From contig JAAVWC010000018.1 in NCBI GenBank assembly GCA_023910675.1, positions 16,129 to 80,128 on the forward strand: a stretch of DNA of 64,000 nucleotides. Reading direction: 5' to 3'. Below the pieces are notes generated by a model, which saw only the letters and a list, made by a program, of their open reading frames with translations, searched no databases and was not told the DNA's origin. Every line of letters begins with the position of its first letter. The first letter of the stretch is position 1. Made by a program: the position numbers and the translations under genes. Below are positions 36,535 to 44,694 of this stretch, piece after piece. The DNA is from Gemmatimonas sp. Its GTDB lineage: Bacteria > Gemmatimonadota > Gemmatimonadetes > Gemmatimonadales > Gemmatimonadaceae.

Positions 36535-37928
36535 GGCTCTTCGTGACTTCGTGTGGGTAGATCTGGGCTGATTTCCGTGGCTTCGGCGGTGTTTCCCGAG
36601 GGAAACGGGTGCTTGCGACGAGCGCGACCGGCCTGGAAGTTCGCAGATGACCAAGTTGCGGCAGACCTCCGAGGAGTTGCGGGATGCGTATCGATACCCC
36701 GGCTTCGTGCCGAGTCGTACCATCGAGCGGCTGGTGGACGATCCCTCCGCCATTGTGCTGGCGCTCCAGCGGCGCGAAAAAAAACGGCCTGCGGCGTATG
36801 TGGATGGGTGGCGCGGCGTTGGTACGATCGGCGGCAGCGACTGGTCCGGGATCTGCCCTGCGGCGATCTGCGGGTGCTGTTGGCCGTGGATGTCCGGCGG
36901 GTCCGCTGTGCGGCGTGTGGTGGCGTGAAGCAGGAGCGGCTGCCGTGGCTCGCCGAGAACCCGCACTACACGCGGCGGTTCGCACGGTACGTGGGGAAGC
37001 TCTGTCGTGGGTCGTCGCTCACCGAAGTGGCCGCCGACCTGCGGCTCGACTGGCATGCGGTGAAGGCCATGGACATGGCCTATATGCAGGAGCAGCTCGA
37101 GCGCGCCGGGCCGCCCGCGCCCCGAGTCATCGGTATCGACGAGATCTCCATTCGCAAAGGCCATGTTTACCGGATCATCGTCAGTGACCTGGAGGTCGGA
37201 CGGCCCATCTGGTTCGGGGGCGTGGATCGGTCGGATGCGAGCATGGCCCAGTTCTACACCGAGCTCGGCCCCACCCGGTGTCAGGCGGTCGAGGTCGCGG
37301 TCATGGACATGTGGCGGGCCTTCCGCACCGCGACAGAGCGGCACGCGCCGCAGGCCGCCATTCTCTACGACAAGTTCCATGTCCTCCGCCAGTTGGGCGA
37401 GGCGATGGACCAGGTCCGGAAGGCCGAGTACAAACGGTTGACGGATCGCGACGAGCGCCAGTTCATCAAGGGCCAGAAATACGTGCTGCTCTCCCATCGG
37501 GCCAATCTCAGCCCCGAAAAGCGACGCGCTCTCACCACCTTGCTCGCAGCGAACAAGCGGTTGCACACGGCCTACGTGTTGAAGGAGCAGTTCGGCCAAC
37601 TCTGGGAGTATCGCCGTGTCGCATGGGCGCGGAAGTTCTTCGAGACGTGGCGCCGCGCCCTCCGCTGGCAGCGGCTCGCCCCGTTTGAGCAGTTTGCCGC
37701 GCTGATCGAACGCCACTGGGACGGCATCGCCGCGTACTGCGAACCTGACAACAAAGTGGCGCTCGGCTTCGTCGAGGGCCTCAACAATAAGGTGCGGGTG
37801 ATTCAGCGCCGCTGCTACGGCATCCGCGACGAGCAGTACCTCCGCCTCAAGGTCCTTACCTGTACACTCCCGCCGCTTCCACGGGAAGAAAACGGGTGAG
37901 AATCACCCACACGATTCCCCGAAGAGCC
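36535..37928 (+). mobile_element. ISL3-family insertion sequence (1394 bp), nested in IS630 copy A
   Basis: The terminal inverted repeats are GGCTCTTCGTGACTTCGTGT at the left and, reversed, GGCTCTTCGGGGAATCGTGT at the right. The 8-bp target duplication CCTTAAAG is at 36527-36534 and 37929-37936. Both features are standard for ISL3. It must have arrived after IS630 copy A. Confidence 0.96.
36647..37899 (+). CDS. ISL3-family transposase, needs a -1 frameshift at an A8 run
   Basis: The likely start is the ATG at 36647 (MTKLRQTSEELRDAYRYPGF), but that frame becomes nonsense after LALQRREKK. The rest of the transposase is in the -1 frame: a zinc-ribbon start (KTACGVCGW), LVRDLPCGDLRVLLAVDVRRVRCAACG, then the DDE domain with VIGIDEISIRKGHVYR, AVEVAVMDMWRAF, ILYDKFHVLRQL and LGFVEGLNNKVRVIQRRCYG. 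Eight A residues at 36777-36784 lie exactly where the frames meet. The cause may be programmed slippage or a one-base indel; the DDE part is otherwise intact. Confidence 0.85.
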
Positions 37929-38862
37929 CCTTAAAGTATTGCGCGCGCGGCCGGCGACCGGACGGCCACGCACGTTGACGCCAACGCAGGAACGGCAGGT
38001 GTTCCGATGGGTGCACGGGAAATCCCCGCTGCAGTACGGCTTCGATTTCGGACTATGGACGCGACAGGTCGTGCAGTCGCTGATCGCGGAGCGCTTTGGT
38101 GTGTCGCTCTCGCTCGCCTCCATCGGGACGCTGCTCGCGCGGCTCGACCTGACGGTGCCAAAGCCCTTGCAGCGCGCCTACCAGCGCGATCCGGTGGCCA
38201 TCGCGACCTGGCAGCGCGAGCGGTACCCGGCCCTCGTGCAACAGGCGAAGCGCGAGGGCGCCGAGATCGCGTTCTGGGACGAATCCGGCTTTCGGGCGGA
38301 CACGGTGCACGGCACGACGTGGAGTGCCCGCGGCGAAACGCCGGTAGTGCGCGTCCCCGGGCAACGCCAGCGCATCAGCGCGGCATCCGCGGTCACCGTG
38401 AAAGGCGCATTTTGGTTTGTCACATACCACGGCGGCCTGACGGGCGCGCTGTTCGTCACGCTGCTGAAGCGATTGATGCGCGGGCGTCGACGTCCCTTGC
38501 ATCTCGTCTTGGATGGATTGCCGGCGCACAAGACCAACGCGGTCAAGACCTATGTGGCGTCGACGAACGGGAAGCTGACCTTGCACGTGTTGCCGGGCTA
38601 CGCGCCAGAGCTGAATCCGGACGAACTGGTGTGGAGTCATGCAAAGCGCACGGGGACTGCGCGTCGGCCCTTGCAAAAAGGCGAGGCGCTTGAGGCACGG
38701 GTCCACGAACAACTCGCCAGTATGCAGAAGAACAAGGCGCTCATCCGCTCGTTTTTCAGACACCCAAGTGTCTCCTATATTTCTGACTCCTGAGTAGTGA
38801 GGTAATCCCTCGGGAAGCACGGTCGCCAAAAGTGTGGGGGATTACCGCACCAAGTCCACAGC

Positions 38863-40026
38863 TCACTCCGGCAGGGAACGAACACTGCGGAGGTCCTTGA
38901 GAATTGATTCCGCAACTCTAGTCCAGGTAAAGAACGACAGTGCGCGCTTTCTCCCCTCGAGTCCGAACTGAAGTGCCAGTGACGGCTCCGTGATCAGACG
39001 GTTCAACGCATCGGCGATTGCGTCAACATCACCGTCCGGGACAAGAATGCCGGTCGTGCCATCCTCGATGATCTCAGGCATGGCCCAGTTGCGAACGCCG
39101 ATGCATGGGATACTTGCTAGCATCGCCTCTACGAATGCGATGCCGAACGGCTCATAGCGAGAGGGCAGGCAGAAGATCGACGATTCACGATAGAGCTGGA
39201 GAAGACGGGAGGACTGAGCAGGATCATTGGGATCGAGAGACCCATGCATAGTCACTCCATCGCCAGATGCTGAACTCACTGGCGCTCCAACAACGTGCAG
39301 TTCGGCGTTGGGGTGCCGCTTCCGGGTTCGCTCGAACGCCTTTAACAGGAGACCCAATCCCTTTCTTTTGTGCTGCCGCCCTACAAAAAGAATCTTTGGG
39401 GAAACCGGATATTCCAGTCTTGCTGGTAGCCGCTCCAGCTGGCTCCGATTAGCGCCAGCATAGACCACGTGGACACGTTCTGATGGAACACCAAAGTCGT
39501 TCACAAAAGATCGCGCCAGGTAGCCACTCATCGTCCAGAACCGATCGACGTGAGAATAGACCACCTTTTCACGCTCAATCAATCTTTGTTGTGTCGATGA
39601 AGGCAGAAGGCTGATATCGGAAAATTCACCGGCTCGACGTGCCATAGCCGCATTGCCGTCAGCGAGCAGGACGTGCAATCCCTTGTGGCGAAGGTTGCCG
39701 AGATCAAATGATGCGCCAAGCTGGATGACTACATCTGCCTTCGGGTCCAGTTGCTTATTAACGGTGGATCGTGCTACTGCGCTACGTAGTCTGAAAGCAG
39801 CGTCGCCAAGGATAAACTGCTGGCGCCAGCTTTCTCTGCTTGGCCGTAGCGATACTAACGCCGTGAAATAGCGCGCGAGCCCACGAACCTCGACGTCGAT
39901 TACGTCGACTCGATGTCCCATCGCGCGTAGCTCATTTACCAAACTCACGGCAGAGCCCGACCAGCAATCCGTGGTGTTCGCGTCCCCTTCTGCTACGAAT
40001 GCGAAGTGTAGGCTGGATTCTGACAT
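38863..40026 (-). CDS. GT4-type glycosyltransferase
   Basis: A 387-residue GT-B fold enzyme. The C-terminal half has the GT4 motifs PKILFVGRQHKRKGLGLLLKAFE near residue 210, ESSIFCLPSRYEPFGIAFVEAMLASIPCIG with the EPFGIxxxEAM catalytic stretch near 285, and DGTTGILVPDGD. The N-terminal acceptor domain is specific to this enzyme. It probably adds one sugar to an undecaprenyl-linked chain at the cytoplasmic face of the membrane. It lies upstream of, and in the same direction as, the broken dTDP-sugar operon, and is divergent from the next GT4 gene across a 284-bp gap that must hold both promoters. A long-spacer dyad (GGTAATCCC 38801, GGGATTACC 38838) follows its stop. Confidence 0.9.
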   Translation of the reverse strand: MSESSLHFAFVAEGDANTTDCWSGSAVSLVNELRAMGHRVDVIDVEVRGLARYFTALVSLRPSRESWRQQFILGDAAFRLRSAVARSTVNKQLDPKADVVIQLGASFDLGNLRHKGLHVLLADGNAAMARRAGEFSDISLLPSSTQQRLIEREKVVYSHVDRFWTMSGYLARSFVNDFGVPSERVHVVYAGANRSQLERLPARLEYPVSPKILFVGRQHKRKGLGLLLKAFERTRKRHPNAELHVVGAPVSSASGDGVTMHGSLDPNDPAQSSRLLQLYRESSIFCLPSRYEPFGIAFVEAMLASIPCIGVRNWAMPEIIEDGTTGILVPDGDVDAIADALNRLITEPSLALQFGLEGRKRALSFFTWTRVAESILKDLRSVRSLPE

Positions 40027-40310
40027 GCTGTCCGAGTTGAGTGCAAACTGTGTGGCCGATGCGAACTGGCGTCCCCTCCCGCGCCTTCCTTTGTCCCATT
40101 GGTCCTTGGAAGAACTTCGGAATTTACCACATTTTCACCTGCGCGGTCTTCGGATAGCCAAGGCCTCCGGTCGGTTTCTCCGGCTGCCACATCTCGGTAA
40201 ATCCGCGGTACGCTTTATTGGACCGTCTGCGTCTGCTAGATTATAGGTTTCAAAGTACTCGCCCGACTAGCCTCCGCAGTTTCACGAGTGAAGAGCTGAC
40301 AAACTGCCAC

Positions 40311-41480
40311 ATGAGTAGCAAAGGACCGAAGTCGACGCGAAGTCTACTCTGCGTAGTGCCGTATCCCGCAAATACGGGGTTCGCATGGAATTACATCGAA
40401 GGATTGTATGCTGGAGTCTCCGACCTGCTTTCGCAGGAGGGAGTTTCGACCTTCGTAGCGTATCCAACAATCAAGTCGCCGCCGATACCGCTTGAAGGGA
40501 GTTCGGCAACACCCGTATTGCTCGATGCCAGTCTTGGAACAATTCGCTCAATTGTATCAACCATGGCGGCTATACGGCGGCTAAAGATAGATACCCTCTA
40601 CTTCACCGATTTCGGCATGTGGCATTGGGCGCTGCCGTTGCTTCGTCTGTCAGGTGCTACGTGGATTGTCGCTCACGACCATACTTCAGGGCATCGTGAC
40701 ATTCCGACTGGTGTGAGGCGAGCCCTCAAGTGGATCAAGGCGCGGATACCTGGCATGACGGCTGATCGCATCTTAACAGTCAGCGAGTTCGTCGCTCGCA
40801 GGCAGCGCGATGTCTCGATGGCGCCACCGAGTCGGGTGTTCACTGTACTAAACGGGCTGTCGCTACCGAAAACTGACGGCGAGTTTCACGAGCAGCTGTT
40901 GCCCTCGGCGTACGACGGACGTCCAATCGTCACTTGTGTGTGTCGTGCGGCGCCGGAGAAGGGTGTTGATGTCCTGTTTCGGGCCTTCGATTCTCTCCAC
41001 AAAGACTGGCCGGATGCACACCCACGTCCAGTTCTGGTGTATGTCGGAGACGGACCGGCGCTGCCGCAATTGGAGGTGCTTCGCAAGTCTTTGTCGAGCG
41101 CCGGCGACATTCATCTGACGGGCTATAGAAGCGATGTCCACGCGTTCCTTCGTATGGCGACCGTGTGTGTGGTGCCATCCCTTTGGGAAGATGCGTGTCC
41201 ACTTGGCGTGCTAGAACCTATGGCCTGGGGGAAGCCGGTAGTCGCATCAGCCGTTGGAGGTGTTCCCGAGGAAATCAATAGCCCAGATGTTGGGGTACTC
41301 GTGCCGAAGGGCGATGAACGCGCGTTGGCCGGTGCATTGCACGACCTGCTAATCGACCCTGCCCGACGAGACCAAATCGGCCGCGCAGCTCGTTCGCGCA
41401 TCGCCAATGACCTCAGTCGAACACAGCATTTAGCTACCATTGCTTCTCATGTGAGGCGAGTGGCCCCCCACGAGACTTAG
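40311..41480 (+). CDS. GT4-type glycosyltransferase
   Basis: A 389-residue GT-B enzyme starting MSSKGPKSTRSLLCVVPYPA; a longer frame to 40218 exists but homology starts here. Motifs: IVAHDHTSGHRDIPTGVRRALK, GRPIVTCVCRAAPEKGVDVLFRAF, and VCVVPSLWEDACPLGVLEPMAWGKPVVASAVGGVPEEI with the nucleotide-sugar binding Glu. The donor and acceptor sugars cannot be told from sequence. It starts a run of plus-strand genes (40.3-47.2 kb) with lower GC than the flanks. Confidence 0.9.
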   Translation: MSSKGPKSTRSLLCVVPYPANTGFAWNYIEGLYAGVSDLLSQEGVSTFVAYPTIKSPPIPLEGSSATPVLLDASLGTIRSIVSTMAAIRRLKIDTLYFTDFGMWHWALPLLRLSGATWIVAHDHTSGHRDIPTGVRRALKWIKARIPGMTADRILTVSEFVARRQRDVSMAPPSRVFTVLNGLSLPKTDGEFHEQLLPSAYDGRPIVTCVCRAAPEKGVDVLFRAFDSLHKDWPDAHPRPVLVYVGDGPALPQLEVLRKSLSSAGDIHLTGYRSDVHAFLRMATVCVVPSLWEDACPLGVLEPMAWGKPVVASAVGGVPEEINSPDVGVLVPKGDERALAGALHDLLIDPARRDQIGRAARSRIANDLSRTQHLATIASHVRRVAPHET

Positions 41481-41481
41481 C

Positions 41482-41724
41482 ATGCCGGCGCTAGAGAATC
41501 GACGGAACGAAGTGCTAAAGAAGCGTGTGCTCGCGCTTCGTAACCTGCTCCGCATCCTCATTCTGCCCGGTCTCGGTCAGAGGCTGATCTCGCACACAAG
41601 CGTGCAGTCCGGGGGCTTCCCTCGCAGCGCGCTGTCTGAAATCGACGCTCGGAGCGAAGGAGTTCTGCGAACTGGGTTATGTCGGGCTTGACCTGGACGA
41701 AGCTACGTTGAACTTCAAATAGGG
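41482..41724 (+). pseudogene. Short unrecognised gene or remnant directly after the GT4 gene
   Basis: An ATG one base after the preceding TAG opens a basic, helical stretch (MPALENRRNEVLKKRVLALR, then LLRILILPGLGQRL) of 69 residues ending at 41691. In the +1 frame the tail reads AKEFCELGYVGLDLDEATLNFK before TAG at 41722-41724, which looks more like a real C-terminus. A single indel near 41625 would join them into about 80 residues. No family is recognised. It may be the remnant of a sugar-modifying enzyme, but that is a guess. Confidence 0.35.
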
Positions 41725-41848
41725 CAGCTGCTCCCTTTCGAAGCCGCTGTGTTTTCTTGTTCGAATCGGATTAAGCGAGCTTGTGCCATCATCAGCTGAT
41801 CTTTCACACTTTCTTCTTGTATCTCAAAGCTCTAACCATCTAGGCCCC

Positions 41849-42967
41849 ATGAACCATACCGTCGCCACGAACACTCACGTCGATATCTGGAAGCGGCGGC
41901 GGGTAGCTCTATTGGTGAAGCTAGTTCCGAAGAAACTTGGATCCATGGAAGAGTGGCTGGTACAGCTTGTTGAGGTTCTTGCAAGCCGATATCAACTAAG
42001 TGTTGCAACCTATGGGCCGTGTCACCCGGAAATCACCGATCGATTTGAGGGTGTGGGCGCGAGTTGGCACGAACTCTCGTCAATTGAAAGGAGTTTTGGT
42101 AAAGCAAGGGAGTGGATTTCGCAGCACGGAGAGGTTGCTCATTTCAGTCTTTTTGCACCTCGATCGATAGCTGTAGTTGCAGCTCAAACTCTACCGAGCG
42201 TCAGAAAGATTTTCCAGGATTGCCATTCTTCACCGCTGGAGTCGGGAGTACCGTCATTTCTCTCGCGAATGGCCGATTACGCAACCCTCTCCGGCTTTAG
42301 CCGTGTCATCGGGGTCTCTCAGTTTGTCGCCGATCGAGTTGAAAGACGCTTTGGAATCTCTGCTCCAAAGCTTGAGGTGGTCTACAACGGTGTCGATATC
42401 CGGAAGTTCCACAACGAGGTGCCATCATCAAGCGCCCGCGATATCCTATGCGTCGCAGCGCTCATAAAAGACAAGGGCGTCGGTAACCTTATTCAAGCAT
42501 TTGCTCGCATTAACCAAACAGAACATTCCCTTCGAATCTGCGGGGACGGACCCCTCAGGCCCTCACTTGAATCCCTTGTTCGGGAGTTGGGAATATCTGA
42601 GAGGGTACAGTTTATGGGAATGCGGAATGATGTCTCGTCGTTGCTAGCCGATAGTGCAATTGCCGTGCATCCAGCAATATGGGGAGAAGCGTTCGGGCTC
42701 ACCATTGTGGAGGCGATGGCCGCAGCACGGCCGGTTGTGGCGAGCAATGTTGGCGCCGTGCCAGAACTGATTCATGACGGAACTACGGGCTCCTTGGTAG
42801 AAGCCGGGAACGTTGATGTCTTGGCCTCATCGCTGACAACGCTTCTCCAAAATCCCGGACTTAGAGACATGCTGGGTCGGAATGCACGAGCAGAAGTCGA
42901 AGCTAGGTTTTCGATGGATAAATGGGTGACGCGCCACGTTCAAATCATTGACGAGTTGCTGGCATGA
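41849..42967 (+). CDS. GT4-type glycosyltransferase
   Basis: About 372 residues from the ATG at 41849 (MNHTVATNTHVD); the frame is open to 41783 but that region lacks similarity. GT4 features: VIGVSQFVADRVERRFG, LEVVYNGVDIRKF, ILCVAALIKDKGVGNLIQAF, and AVHPAIWGEAFGLTIVEAMAAARPVVASNVGAVPELI with the EAFGLxxxEAM stretch. A TGA at 42965-42967 overlaps a short ATG frame (42964) of 22 codons that goes nowhere. The specificity is unknown. Confidence 0.9.
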   Translation: MNHTVATNTHVDIWKRRRVALLVKLVPKKLGSMEEWLVQLVEVLASRYQLSVATYGPCHPEITDRFEGVGASWHELSSIERSFGKAREWISQHGEVAHFSLFAPRSIAVVAAQTLPSVRKIFQDCHSSPLESGVPSFLSRMADYATLSGFSRVIGVSQFVADRVERRFGISAPKLEVVYNGVDIRKFHNEVPSSSARDILCVAALIKDKGVGNLIQAFARINQTEHSLRICGDGPLRPSLESLVRELGISERVQFMGMRNDVSSLLADSAIAVHPAIWGEAFGLTIVEAMAAARPVVASNVGAVPELIHDGTTGSLVEAGNVDVLASSLTTLLQNPGLRDMLGRNARAEVEARFSMDKWVTRHVQIIDELLA

Positions 42968-43524
42968 ATGCTCGTCACCCTCATCCTTCTAATGACTTAT
43001 CCCACGAGGCGCGCGGCCGACGTCGCGGGTGAGTCGGCGGTCCGTGGAAAGGGACAGGTCACTAAGGATTGCAACGCATTGCCGTCGGCGCACCATCTAT
43101 CAGGGCGCTATGGCTGGCTCTCTCCAATACTCCCTGGCGACCACGCCGGCACCGGCGGCGCGGCGGAGAAGTAGGCGCGCGGGAACCTGACGTATTGCGG
43201 CGACACCCCGGTGTGACCTAAACAGGCATCGCCCCGTCCATAGAGACGGCACCCGCGGAAAGCCTCGACCGTTCGTGCCAACTACAAGTTGGACGTTTAC
43301 GGATCCGCCGACGGCAGCAAAGAACTTCGGAGCAGCCTCCGCCCAACGGGCTAGGTCGCCGCAAGCGTTCCGACTCTTTGGTGATTGGTCGTCTTCGCCG
43401 TAGGGCTCTTTGGGGCTCCGAACAGTGACGCCAATGCCAAGCTAGATTTCCGTCCGAACGGGCACGGCAGAGCCCTCCAGTCTGGCGTTTGCCAGTTTTC
43501 ATGGCTCAGAGCCCCTAAGAATTC
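42968..43524. other. 557-bp stretch without a recognisable gene
   Basis: After the GT4 stop, a short frame (MNARHPHPSNDLSHEARGRR) ends at 43032. The remainder has several short frames on both strands, none with similarity I can see; one reads VRANYKLDVYGSADGSKEL. Base composition is higher in GC than the neighbouring genes, suggesting inserted or decayed DNA, for example a lost gene between the GT4 and the acyltransferase. Confidence 0.4.
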
Positions 43525-44694
43525 ATGGTACGAGCAAGTCTGAAGGCCATGCCCGCTTCGCAAGCAGAGCTTCGACGCGTTCAGGGAACGCCCCCCGGGG
43601 TAGAGCCTACCGTAGTGAGGCAGCGGCTCGCGCTCGTCGACGCGCTACGCGGAATCGCAGCCCTTGCGGTCGTGTTGTTTCATGTGCCTAATGAATTTCG
43701 CCGCGCCGCGGGTATTCCAGCATGGATGGACTGGATCTTTCAGCACGGTGGTTACGGTGTGACGGTATTCTTCGTGCTCAGCGGCTTTGTAATTACGATG
43801 AGCATGCGAAACGGGCCGTGGACTCTCCGCTACTTGGTCGGATTTGTTGCCCGGCGATCCGTACGGCTTGATCCGCCTTACTGGACAGCGATAGCTCTGG
43901 AAGTCCTCTTGGGATACGTGGGAATGAGGTGGCTTTCAGCGAAGGAGTATCCTCTGCCTGGCGTTCGCGATATAGTTGCTCACCTCACGTATACTCAGGG
44001 GATCCTCGGTCTCCCTCAGATATCAGATGTTTTTTGGACGCTTTGCTTTGAGATCCAGTTTTACGTCGGGCTTGTAGCTACGCTGGTCATCGCGACTAGC
44101 GTTTGGATGGGCAAGCTCGCGCCCTCACGTTACGTGCTGGGTTTTGTGTTCATGGCTCTATTGTCTCTTTCAGTTCTCGTCCGCAACGAATGGATCCTTG
44201 ACCTAGCTCCGGGAACTGGCCTTATCAGGGTCGAAGAATTTCTTGTAGGTGTGTTGTGCTTCTTGTGGGCTTCCAACCGTGTTAGTACGAACGTAACGGC
44301 CGGTGTGCTCGTTGCTACAGCTTCTGCGAGAATAGTGGGAGGCGGAGCCGCTGACGTTGCGGTTACATGGGCGGCATTCGCCCTCTGCGCCATCTCGTAC
44401 AAGCGGCCTTCACTGGATCGTTTTGGGCGGTTCAAAGTACTTCAGTTCCTCGGAGGCATCTCGTACAGCTTGTACTTGTTTCACGCGAGTATAGTCGGCC
44501 GAGCGTCTTCGCTTCTGGTTTCCCGAATGGGAGCAGAAGTCGGACAGGCAACGATGCTGTTGGCGCTCGTCGTCGTAGTGCTCGCCACTGTTGCGTTTGC
44601 TTGGGTCATGTGCATTCTGGTAGAGCGTCCCGCCTTGCACCTGAGCAAAAGGGTAACCTTTGGACTGAGACCGCGTCTCTCCAATGAGTCGTAA
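43525..44694 (+). CDS. Acyltransferase family 3 (OafA/YrhL-like) membrane protein
   Basis: A 389-residue protein with about ten membrane helices. The family signature begins LALVDALRGIAALAVVLFHV, with the conserved R..A.lA..H pattern near residue 43, then GVTVFFVLSGFVIT, FVARRSVRLDPPYW and LGGISYSLYLFHASIVG near the end. These enzymes put acetyl or other acyl groups on surface polysaccharides. An internal ATG at 43549 is an alternative start. It overlaps the next gene by 11 bp, so the two are probably translated together. Confidence 0.92.
   Translation: MVRASLKAMPASQAELRRVQGTPPGVEPTVVRQRLALVDALRGIAALAVVLFHVPNEFRRAAGIPAWMDWIFQHGGYGVTVFFVLSGFVITMSMRNGPWTLRYLVGFVARRSVRLDPPYWTAIALEVLLGYVGMRWLSAKEYPLPGVRDIVAHLTYTQGILGLPQISDVFWTLCFEIQFYVGLVATLVIATSVWMGKLAPSRYVLGFVFMALLSLSVLVRNEWILDLAPGTGLIRVEEFLVGVLCFLWASNRVSTNVTAGVLVATASARIVGGGAADVAVTWAAFALCAISYKRPSLDRFGRFKVLQFLGGISYSLYLFHASIVGRASSLLVSRMGAEVGQATMLLALVVVVLATVAFAWVMCILVERPALHLSKRVTFGLRPRLSNES

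Larger units (their letters stand above)
36354..38793 (+). pseudogene. IS630-family transposase, split by ISL3
   Basis: The 5' part (36354-36534) encodes MTRRDGRTLDHTTLEEMRRL, ERPAAVAASFGLQRSWAYKIQ and a Gly/Arg-rich linker. The 3' part (37937-38793) continues with RPRTLTPTQERQVFRWV and the DDE domain (AEIAFWDESGFRAD, LHLVLDGLPAHKTNAV, APELNPDELVWSHAKR). CCTTAAAG is repeated on both sides of the insert. Copy B carries the same gene uninterrupted. Confidence 0.93.
36290..38794 (+). mobile_element. IS630-family insertion sequence, copy A, carrying a nested ISL3 element
   Basis: The left end is CTAAGAGAACAGTAAGTTAGC, and the right end CTGACTCCTGAG at 38794 matches copy B (48166-49268). TA flanks both ends (36288-36289 and 38795-38796). 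Without the ISL3 insert (36535-37928) and its duplication it would be the same 1.1 kb as copy B. It lies in opposite orientation to copy B. Confidence 0.93.

Noticed and set aside
38799..38845. Half-similarity to an IS256 end (GAGGTA...CAAAAGTGTGG)
   Set aside because: Spacing differs from the real ends and no partner end or duplication is found; left as a coincidence.
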